Source: a virus. From it: 43,372 bases of DNA. Each line of letters starts with the position of its first letter. Within the stretch, counting starts at the first letter, position 1. Of the stretch, positions 37,649-43,372 are shown piece after piece. A program made the position numbers and the translations under genes. The notes beneath the pieces were generated by a model. That model did no database searches, was not told the DNA's origin, and saw only the letters and a program-made list of their open reading frames with translations. The stretch is taken from positions 1 through 43,372 of the IMG/VR virus record IMGVR_UViG_3300025648_000042. The stretch is one strand, 5' to 3'.

Positions 37649-38710
37649 CTACACTTTTCCCACTTTACTTAACGCTGCGTCAAGTTGTGAATGGGTCGAG
37701 GACTTTTCCCAGAAAGAAACGGGCGCAACACTATCGCTTCTAATTTCTTCGCTGGTAACACCGACCGGATCACTTCCCTTATCCCACACTCCAACCGCAC
37801 ATACGGCTAAATGGTCGAGAAGTGAAGGCTTGCCTTCAATAAGCAGAGTTGAACCGTCTTCGAGCGTCATCTTGTCATTCACGCCCGAACCACGGAAGAC
37901 CACGGCGGGGGATGTGGACAATTGCTCGTCAGCCATCATTTGCGCGGCAGGCTGATCGTAAATCTTAGCGATGGCCCATACTTCGTCGCCCTTGATGTAT
38001 GGCATAAAGACGGTGCCGATAATTCGGTCGGCAAATTCCTTGGTCGTCAGCACGTCAGTCGGCGGATGCTCGATAATGACCGGAAGACCATTGCATCGCG
38101 CCAAGAATTCATCGTTGAGATAAATCTCGGGGTTGCGCATGACGAACTCATCCAGCGCTTGGCGGAACGCAACACCCGTCCCAGTAATGCGGATATCGAA
38201 CAGGCTGATATTTTCGTAGACTTGCGGGGAAGTGAGGCGACCAGCCACAATGGCGCGAGCAATTCCAAGCTCGTCCATGTCGAAGCGGTCCAGCGCAATT
38301 TGGCACCCAGGGTGAAGCGGCTGCGGCGGCTGGTCAATCGGTGCCCACGCGTAACCCACATGTTCCGATTCAAGCTCGGGAATGAATTGCTCGGCGACGG
38401 GTTGCAGGAAGGTGGTGAAGTCTACCGTTTCACCGATTGCGGCAGATCCAGGAAGGGGACTGTCGGCAGCCTCAGCAGCGTTGCCCATCCCTACATTCTG
38501 ACTGCGACACCAGAGCTTCCTAGCACCGTCAGGCAGGTGCCCAATTTCTTCAATCGTTTCACGCTCGGCGGTTTCTTCGGGCGTTTCGTCGCCATCAGTC
38601 TTACCGCCGGGGAAGCACCAGCATCCGGGATAATCGCCCCCAGCACCCCTCAGCAGAAACAGGGCGTGCTTGTTATTCGTGAAGAGGATGCCAGCCGCGT
38701 GGATGGTCAT
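37649..38710 (-). CDS. Nudix hydrolase domain fused to DUF2213 putative prohead protease
   Basis: 353 residues. The first 140 residues are a Nudix hydrolase with a complete Nudix box, Gly36-x5-Glu42-x7-Arg50-Glu51-x-x-Glu54-Glu55-x-Gly57 (GKTDGDETPEETAERETIEE). From about 165 the protein matches DUF2213 (NPEIYLNDEFLARCNGLPVI, an EHPP segment with a candidate catalytic His, and EQLSTSPAVVF with a candidate Ser), thought to be the head maturation protease of DUF1073/DUF2184 phages. The Nudix part could hydrolyse nucleotides such as oxidised or alarmone species. Two unrelated activities in one chain within the head operon is notable. The 65 bases after it contain no gene. Confidence 0.82.
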   Translation of the reverse strand: MTIHAAGILFTNNKHALFLLRGAGGDYPGCWCFPGGKTDGDETPEETAERETIEEIGHLPDGARKLWCRSQNVGMGNAAEAADSPLPGSAAIGETVDFTTFLQPVAEQFIPELESEHVGYAWAPIDQPPQPLHPGCQIALDRFDMDELGIARAIVAGRLTSPQVYENISLFDIRITGTGVAFRQALDEFVMRNPEIYLNDEFLARCNGLPVIIEHPPTDVLTTKEFADRIIGTVFMPYIKGDEVWAIAKIYDQPAAQMMADEQLSTSPAVVFRGSGVNDKMTLEDGSTLLIEGKPSLLDHLAVCAVGVWDKGSDPVGVTSEEIRSDSVAPVSFWEKSSTHSQLDAALSKVGKV

Positions 38711-39439
38711 TTAGTCAGCCAACACAATGTCTGTAATCTCACCACCACCTTTACGAGCCTCGGCTTTCTTCTTCGCGTCAGCATGGGTAAACGCAAGCAC
38801 AGTAAAGGTGAGCTTTGCTCCGTTAGGGTATACTCCCCGAATTTTCCACTTCCGTTCGGTCTCAGCAGTCGCATCCTTGCGGTCCCAACTCTTACCCTCG
38901 CGCCGGTCCAACTCTTCCTTGACCAGACGCTTGGTGCGCTCGTCCTGACCTTCACCCGGATTAGCGTGGCACTTCTTCAACCACGCTGTGGTCTGATTCT
39001 TGATAGCACGCTCAATGTCGGCGCTAGAAGCATCCTTGCGAGCCTTACTCTTCTCGGCGGCTTTAGCCTGCTCAAGTTCAATCTCAGCACTTCTCAGCGC
39101 CGGTTCAATCCCCCGCATATTCGATCCACCTCGGGCGAATTTACGGAGCGCATCATCATAACGACGTTGAGCTTCTTCGACACTATAAAGCTTATCCTTG
39201 CGAGCCTTACTCTTCTCCAGCGAGTCGATACGCTTGGTCACGCTGTCAACGCCAGTGCAGACCGCGTCAAGCTTTGCGTGCCATGATTTATCAGTCTGCG
39301 CGGGCTGTTCGGCCATGGCGTCGCCGCGAGACTTATTCTCCGCAATGGCAACGGCCTGCTTTTCGGGTTTTCCGGCGGCTCGTTCGGTAGCGATATTTTT
39401 GGAGATGGCTTCGCGCGAGGAACCGGAGACGAGCGGCAT
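38711..39439 (-). CDS. Head-region coiled-coil protein with RKD motifs
   Basis: 242 residues, ATG at 39439. The first 35 residues ([20 protein letters not shown] then [13 protein letters not shown]) are a small conserved module of phage proteins. Next comes [20 protein letters not shown] followed by [10 protein letters not shown], and two more RKD sites ([17 protein letters not shown]). The C-terminus ([34 protein letters not shown]) is a small alpha/beta domain. The modular build and shared heptads with the genes at 36822 and 40349 suggest head assembly partners or protease substrates. Confidence 0.68.
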   Translation of the reverse strand: MPLVSGSSREAISKNIATERAAGKPEKQAVAIAENKSRGDAMAEQPAQTDKSWHAKLDAVCTGVDSVTKRIDSLEKSKARKDKLYSVEEAQRRYDDALRKFARGGSNMRGIEPALRSAEIELEQAKAAEKSKARKDASSADIERAIKNQTTAWLKKCHANPGEGQDERTKRLVKEELDRREGKSWDRKDATAETERKWKIRGVYPNGAKLTFTVLAFTHADAKKKAEARKGGGEITDIVLAD

Positions 39440-39442
39440 GAC

Positions 39443-40252
39443 TTAACCTTTCACGATGGACGCGATCTTAGCGCGACCCTTTGCGGTGAGCATATTATCA
39501 GGCAAACGCTGAATTGACGAAATATAAGTTGCGAAGCACCGACAATATACGGCCTGACCGCATCCGTCAATTTCATCGTAATACGGATTATCGCCACGGG
39601 TGATCAATCCAGCCTTATGCGCCCAGCTTTCGCGAATGACGTAAACCTCTCCATCGCGGTCCTTGTGGTCCTCGCGATAATCATAGCCCGGCTGCCTGAA
39701 ATGCGAATGCCATATGACCGCTATGGCTCCGCTGTCGGTGGCTATGATTTCACTCATCGCGGCGGATAGCTTGTGCGACTGATCGATAGCAACGCGACGT
39801 TCTTCCATGGGCAAAGACCGCAATGCTTTACCCACCGTACGTTTCACGTCGCGCTTATCCACCGCCTCGGACCCACCGGCAGGGATAGACGACGCCCAAC
39901 CGGAGAAGCGTTGCAGCGTGGCGGCAACCATATTCTCGCGGTTCAATTTGATCAGATTGGCACTCATGTGAATGCGCCGATTCAATTCACCACGGAGGCG
40001 AGGATCAAGCCGCGACAGGGTAAAGCGCGTCACGTCGGGATGATATTTGAGAATGCCACCCTTGGCGATCATGCGCTGATAGACCGCACCCAGCGACGCG
40101 CCCAGCATCTCTTGGACCTTCCAAGATGGCGTGGCGGATTCCTCGGCAGCCACGCGTAGCCGTCCCATCCACACCTCAACCCGCTCTTCGCTGTCATACC
40201 CATGCTGCGCAAGATCGGCGATAGCGGCTGTCAGGATTTCGTAGAACGTCAT
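39443..40252 (-). CDS. MuF-like minor head protein (SPP1 gp7 type)
   Basis: 269 residues, ATG at 40252, directly abutting a 14-bp palindrome. The C-terminal half has the MuF/head morphogenesis signature: WHSHFRQPGYDYREDHKDRD then GEVYVIRESWAHKAG and the CGQAVYCRC cysteine cluster. The N-terminus is helical. MuF-like proteins bind the portal inside the head and may be ejected with DNA. Location after the portal and before the protease is standard. The Shine-Dalgarno candidate (AAGG) overlaps the palindrome, so translation could be regulated there. Confidence 0.85.
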   Translation of the reverse strand: MTFYEILTAAIADLAQHGYDSEERVEVWMGRLRVAAEESATPSWKVQEMLGASLGAVYQRMIAKGGILKYHPDVTRFTLSRLDPRLRGELNRRIHMSANLIKLNRENMVAATLQRFSGWASSIPAGGSEAVDKRDVKRTVGKALRSLPMEERRVAIDQSHKLSAAMSEIIATDSGAIAVIWHSHFRQPGYDYREDHKDRDGEVYVIRESWAHKAGLITRGDNPYYDEIDGCGQAVYCRCFATYISSIQRLPDNMLTAKGRAKIASIVKG

Positions 40253-40298
40253 GGTAACGCGTTACCTTATGCTGAGTGTGAGACGGTAACGCGTTACC
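40253..40298 (-). promoter_or_regulatory. Twin 14-bp palindromes at the MuF-like start codon
   Basis: GGTAACGCGTTACC occurs at 40253-40266 and again at 40285-40298, 32 bp apart centre to centre (about three helical turns), each a perfect palindrome. The proximal copy touches the ATG at 40252. As DNA this is a typical pair of operator half-arrays for a dimeric repressor (LacI-family operators have such CG-centred palindromes). As RNA, the two copies can pair into a 14-bp stem with an 18-base loop that hides the Shine-Dalgarno bases. Confidence 0.7.
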
Positions 40299-40348
40299 AA
40301 ATTAGGCAAGCTTTCGCGCATCCTCAAGGCTCTCAACGATCTTCCCAT

Positions 40349-40819
40349 TTACCGACCAGCCCCTCCCCCCACTTTTTTCATAGGGTGACCATGTTCGGTA
40401 ATCAGCGTCTCGCCTTCACGGGCATCCTTGCGCACCACCGAGTCAAACCCAGCGCGCCACGCCTTGCCCAGCACATGACCGGGCGGATGTGGGCAGTCGC
40501 TGCGGTCCTTACCGCCCTTGGCAAACGACTCACCGTCGCGCTTGGCCTTCTCCAGCGCATCGACTCGCTCGGCGACTTTGGTAACACCTTCGACGACTGA
40601 ATCCACACGGGAATGCCATTCGGTAGAATCACCCTTGCGAATGGCGAATGGTGTTGCGCCTTTCACGGCGGCACCGACTTGCGGCGTCACCTTGGCGACC
40701 GAAATACCAGCCTCGCGCGCCTTAATCTCAGCTTCCATTTTAGCGCGGGTCTCACCCGTCTCAGAGCCTACAGAAGCTTTCAGTTCCTTGAGGGTATATG
40801 ACGGGAATGCGCGGGCCAT
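40349..40819 (-). CDS. Head-region coiled-coil protein, C-terminus probably frameshifted
   Basis: 156 residues in the uninterrupted frame, ATG at 40819 with GGAGG upstream. N-terminus (PSYTLKELKASVGSETGETR) is a short conserved helix module; then WHSRVDSVVEGVTKVAERVD followed by ALEKAK as in the 38711 protein; then GHVLGKAWRAGFDSVVRKDA. The frame ends weakly (KKVGGGAGR). The frame one base back from a G6 run (40365-40370) continues as RGWSVNGKIVESLEDARKLA and stops at 40302, giving 172 residues. Either a one-base deletion/base-calling error or -1 slippage at G-GGG-GGA, which has correct phasing, explains this. Confidence 0.65.
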   Translation of the reverse strand: MARAFPSYTLKELKASVGSETGETRAKMEAEIKAREAGISVAKVTPQVGAAVKGATPFAIRKGDSTEWHSRVDSVVEGVTKVAERVDALEKAKRDGESFAKGGKDRSDCPHPPGHVLGKAWRAGFDSVVRKDAREGETLITEHGHPMKKVGGGAGR

Positions 40820-40825
40820 AATCCA

Positions 40826-41140
40826 TTACCTCCAAATCACATTGACGGTAGCGGTGCCGCTCACCAGGGTAAAGTATAGCCCCGTCTTGGCGTATACCGC
40901 GTTATTCAGAGACACGACCTGACCCGCCGTCAGAGTGCCGGTGTAAAGCGCCGTACCCGACCCTGCGGTGTTGTCCCACACGGTGACCACACCGGCAGAC
41001 GACGCGGTGCAGATGAAGCCGCCGAAGTAACCGGGCGTCGCTTTGATCGATCCGCTCGCACTGACCTGGGTATAATTGAACGCCGAATAAGAGGGCAACG
41101 CACCTGCGGGGTTGCTTTGGTCATTAGGATACGTGGTCAT
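40826..41140 (-). CDS. Small beta-rich head-region protein
   Basis: 104 residues, ATG at 41140, its first 17 bases overlapping the end of the small gene upstream. The sequence (ASGSIKATPGYFGGFICTAS, then GVVTVWDNTAGSGTALYTGT, YAKTGLYFTLVSGTATVNVI) is a typical small phage beta-sandwich: KATPG..GGi.ct....G.v.v.dn..gsG..l. This pattern is common in decoration-like proteins next to portals. A capsid decoration or portal accessory role is inferred. Confidence 0.72.
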   Translation of the reverse strand: MTTYPNDQSNPAGALPSYSAFNYTQVSASGSIKATPGYFGGFICTASSAGVVTVWDNTAGSGTALYTGTLTAGQVVSLNNAVYAKTGLYFTLVSGTATVNVIWR

Positions 41141-41297
41141 GCTGGGGCTTCCTTCGCCATTCGAGCTTGCTGTAAACGGATCGGACTTCGATTTGCTTCG
41201 TTCCGAGCAACACGTTGATATGTGGCATCATGGCGATACCGGGTGGCGCTTCGGTCCACTCGGTAGGCACTTTGATGTAATTGTCGTTCGCGGTCAT
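41124..41297 (-). CDS. 57-residue protein coupled to the portal gene
   Basis: ATG at 41297 overlaps the portal stop (ATGA) and the frame runs to TAA at 41124, overlapping the next gene. The product begins MTANDNYIKVPTEWTEAPPG and ends KLEWRRKPQHDHVS. It neatly fills the only gap between the portal and the next gene, and all genes around it are coupled in the same manner, so it is likely real although short. No family recognised. A competing frame on the same strand (41137-41388) overlaps the portal and is rejected. Confidence 0.6.
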   Translation of the reverse strand: MTANDNYIKVPTEWTEAPPGIAMMPHINVLLGTKQIEVRSVYSKLEWRRKPQHDHVS

Positions 41298-42721
41298 ACT
41301 TGCAATCTCCGTACATTGTCGGGGACGGCTTCCTCTCGCGGCTCTTGCTCAAGCGGCGGGGTATAGCTCTCCAGCGCATCAACATCAATATCGAGCGGCG
41401 TCGAAAATAACAGCTTCATCGCGTTCAAATTATCCTGCATCCAGCTCACAATCCGCACCTTATTTTCTGGGTCAAGCATGGGGGCTAGCACCTCAACGGT
41501 GCTGATCATTGCCTTGAGCTTTATGTCGTCGGATTTTGCCACTTCGCTGTCAGGCTCAACCAGCAGATTAGGCCATTCCGCCTTGAAGCTGTTGCTCCAT
41601 TTGATGAACGCGGTCTTATAATCCATCTTCCCGTATTGCTCGGGGAAATCGTTCTGAATCGTCTTATAGAAATCCTCATTCCAAGCGCGATGCATCACGA
41701 TTTTATCGAAGAAGGAGTAGAGCGGGTCCATCTCCTCACGCACGTCGTCAATATACCGGGCGATGTTTTTAGCGTCCTCAGCGCCCTCACCAAAGCCGCT
41801 CACCATCGTCTCATTTTCGAGTAGTTTGGCAGGCATATCGGCAGACGTGGCGATATTTTTCAAGATGTTGGTCCGAGCGATACCATACGCGCCTTCGAGA
41901 TTATGAAGGTCAAGCGTCTCAATGCTCTCCTCAGGCGTGATTTGCAGTACGTTGCCGGTTTGCGCTTCCTTGACGAATTGACGTTTCTGCGCGCCAATTT
42001 TACCCATGACGTTCGACACGATTGATCCGGTTTGCGCCACCTTAGCGATCAACACACCGGACTTCAGCGTTATAAGGTCGTCGGTAATCATGGTTTGCAG
42101 AAACGATTTCAGAGGATAAAGCGCTCGCTGATAAACCGAACGACCGACGTAGCCATATGCGCTACTCGTATATTCCAGATAAATCGGTTCTTCGTTGAGA
42201 ACGACCACGGTGCGCGAGCGATGATAGGTCTTCCCGCCGCTGCGAATCTCCGTGGTTTTCTGAAAATCAATAGCAGCGGTGTCTTGATTCAACACCAGCG
42301 ATCCAGCCGTGTTGAGCGGATCGAACGCATTGAAGCCAATCGTCGCGCTCGCCAGCTTGTCAAAGTCAAGCGGTTCGGTCGTATCAATACCGTCTTCAAC
42401 GATGGCGAGGGATGCCACGCCATAGGCGCGCGATAGCTTCATGACGTTGCGGATGTGTTTGGTGGCACCAATCGCCAGCCATTCTTTTTCAAAAGCTTCG
42501 ACCGCTCGGTCTTCGGGGGCATCCGGCACAGCGATCTTGCGTTTCTGAGATTGCGCCATTTTAACCGGCGCTTCAGCCATCTTCTGACCCAATGGATGAT
42601 AAGCTAGAATCGTTTTCGCTGTTTGGTAGCCAATATCGGACCCAGGCTGAATATCATCGACCATAAGCAGCGTTTGAAGCGCCGTCCCGATGCTAGAGCC
42701 GTTGATTGAAAATTCAGCCAT
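41294..42721 (-). CDS. Portal protein (DUF1073 family)
   Basis: 475 residues, ATG at 42721 with GGGAAGC upstream. The family is shown by a central region VVVLNEEPIYLEYTSSAYGY then GRSVYQRALYPLKSFLQTMI and the C-terminal LLENETMVSGFGEGAEDAKN with IARYIDDVREEMDPLYSFFD. Twelve copies form the ring at the capsid vertex through which DNA is packed and ejected. The terminase, which should neighbour it, is not present between this gene and the window end, so it must lie outside the window. Confidence 0.9.
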   Translation of the reverse strand: MAEFSINGSSIGTALQTLLMVDDIQPGSDIGYQTAKTILAYHPLGQKMAEAPVKMAQSQKRKIAVPDAPEDRAVEAFEKEWLAIGATKHIRNVMKLSRAYGVASLAIVEDGIDTTEPLDFDKLASATIGFNAFDPLNTAGSLVLNQDTAAIDFQKTTEIRSGGKTYHRSRTVVVLNEEPIYLEYTSSAYGYVGRSVYQRALYPLKSFLQTMITDDLITLKSGVLIAKVAQTGSIVSNVMGKIGAQKRQFVKEAQTGNVLQITPEESIETLDLHNLEGAYGIARTNILKNIATSADMPAKLLENETMVSGFGEGAEDAKNIARYIDDVREEMDPLYSFFDKIVMHRAWNEDFYKTIQNDFPEQYGKMDYKTAFIKWSNSFKAEWPNLLVEPDSEVAKSDDIKLKAMISTVEVLAPMLDPENKVRIVSWMQDNLNAMKLLFSTPLDIDVDALESYTPPLEQEPREEAVPDNVRRLQV

Positions 42722-42781
42722 TGCTTCCCGACAGTCTTAAATGGGCGATACTTTCCTTTTTAGCCGATACGGTAAGATATG

Positions 42782-43021
42782 TCACTCCTCAATCACGGGT
42801 TCGTCAGGCTCCTCAGGTGGCGGCGCTTCCATCGTAATAATGTGCTTCACCTGACCAAGCTCTATGACTTCCGGCAGCGTGGCAACCCGTTGCTCTCCGG
42901 TGTGATTCACATTGACGTATCCGGCGATGGCGGCGCACACCACGATAATAGCGACCAGCCCCCGCACCTCGGCGGATGTGACGAAAAGATATAGCACGAT
43001 GATGGATATGATTATGGTCAT
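42782..43021 (-). CDS. Small membrane protein upstream of the portal
   Basis: 79 residues, ATG overlapping the stop of the alanine-rich gene (ATGA). Two hydrophobic segments, MTIIISIIVLYLFVTSAEV and GLVAIIVVCAAIAGYVNV, then an acidic, proline-rich cytosolic or periplasmic tail (EAPPPEEPDEPVIEE). No family recognised. It could be a superinfection or lysis-related membrane protein. The coupling to the alanine-rich gene suggests the two act together. The 60 bases after it hold no gene. Confidence 0.65.
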   Translation of the reverse strand: MTIIISIIVLYLFVTSAEVRGLVAIIVVCAAIAGYVNVNHTGEQRVATLPEVIELGQVKHIITMEAPPPEEPDEPVIEE

Positions 43022-43371
43022 GATTTAAGCGCTCCTTCAACCCACTCAGCGCTCACCACCTCGCGGATGATATCCGCTTGGGCAGCGTCGGCAGCATCCC
43101 AGGCAGCAGCGCGGGCAGCGCGGGCAGCGTCGGCAGCAGCGTCGGCAGCAGCGTCGGCAGCATCCCAGGCAGCAGCGCGGGCAGCAGCGTGGGCAGCAGC
43201 GTCGGCAGCAGCGCGGACAGCAGCGCGGGCAGCATCCCAGGCAGCGTCGGCAGCAGCATCGGCAGCAGCGCGGGCAGCGTCGGCAGCAGCGCGATTCTCC
43301 TCGGTCGGCTCCGCAAGCCAGCGTTCCGCCGCTTCGATGGCGAGACGAGGGCGGTCCTCACTGGCAGGCAC
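43018..43371 (-). CDS. Alanine-rich repeat protein, second inverted copy
   Basis: 117 residues readable from a GTG at 43371, but this lies at the window edge, so the true start may be further out. The N-terminal SEDRPRLAIEAAERWLAEPT is identical to the left-end copy over the shared part; then about 75 residues of AAADAA, AWDAA and ARAA units in a different order, and a tail QADIIREVVSAEWVEGALKS that diverges from the left copy after SAEWV. Repeat shuffling by slippage or recombination is evident. Family resemblance is to alanine-rich putative immunity proteins; actual function unknown. Confidence 0.72.
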   Translation of the reverse strand: MPASEDRPRLAIEAAERWLAEPTEENRAAADAARAAADAAADAAWDAARAAVRAAADAAAHAAARAAAWDAADAAADAAADAARAARAAAWDAADAAQADIIREVVSAEWVEGALKS

Positions 43372-43372
43372 C

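Noticed and set aside
37922-39286. 454-codon open frame on the + strand opposite the Nudix-protease gene
   Set aside because: Antisense shadow of the high-confidence Nudix-DUF2213 and coiled-coil genes; no coherent domain.
40265-40348. Short - strand frame starting right after the 40349 stop
   Set aside because: It reads through one palindrome, has no ribosome binding site, and the -1 extension of the upstream gene explains the same DNA better.
41137-41388. 83-codon - strand frame across the portal end
   Set aside because: It overlaps the portal by about 95 bases; the frame at 41124-41297 fits the ATGA coupling better.

Overview
The window is a large fragment, probably most but not all, of a tailed double-stranded DNA phage with a contractile (myovirus-type) tail. 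A DUF3383-type sheath, a tail tube, two tail assembly chaperones joined by a frameshift, a tape measure, a gp25-like wedge protein and a baseplate-J protein support this. There is no integrase, repressor or flanking bacterial gene. No terminase, helicase, primase or tRNA gene is visible. The portal normally sits next to the terminase, so part of the genome must lie outside the window. GapR-like (DUF2312), DUF2800, DUF2815, GcrA/Myb-like and phage ABA-sandwich genes together suggest an alphaproteobacterial host; this is inference from family distribution, not proof.

Layout: the two ends carry inverted, diverged copies of one alanine-rich gene, each cut by or starting at the window edge. From 1 to about 9.3 kb genes run on the + strand. 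First comes a replication/recombination module: Cas4/RecB-like nuclease (DUF2800), ssDNA-binding-like protein (DUF2815), GapR-like protein and family B DNA polymerase, with terminators after the GapR-like gene and after the polymerase. A string of small accessory genes follows: a membrane peptide, a zinc finger, a Myb-like HTH, an ABA-sandwich gene with a frameshift, a DUF551-like gene and an Ea22-like gene. It closes with a strong terminator at 9336-9365. Everything from 9371 to the right end is on the - strand and meets the + genes tail to tail.

Read in its own direction (right to left), the - strand arm runs as follows: membrane protein, DUF1073 portal, small head genes, MuF-like protein, Nudix-DUF2213 protease fusion, scaffold-like protein, cement protein, DUF2184 major capsid, neck/connector genes, sheath, tube, chaperones, tape measure with a lytic-transglycosylase domain, and baseplate (Dit-like, plug, hub, spike, gp25, J, I). 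Then come tail fibres with two glycine-rich adhesin modules, a run of low-complexity surface proteins, and a long lysis region. The lysis region holds membrane proteins, a lysozyme, a holin candidate and embedded spanins. Unexpectedly it also encodes a periplasmic solute-binding-protein-like protein.

Most interesting points: a perfect in-frame T7 slippery site joining the two tail chaperone frames; the solute-binding-protein-like gene inside the lysis cassette; twin 14-bp palindromes directly against the start codon of the MuF-like gene; two more apparent -1 frame changes at homopolymer runs (G6 at 40365-40370, C5 at 7316-7320); a Nudix domain fused to the putative prohead protease; and the inverted alanine-rich paralogues at the window ends. 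Small genes under 60 codons were found at 5551, 10896, 10979 and 41124. No stretch longer than 300 bases lacks a gene.
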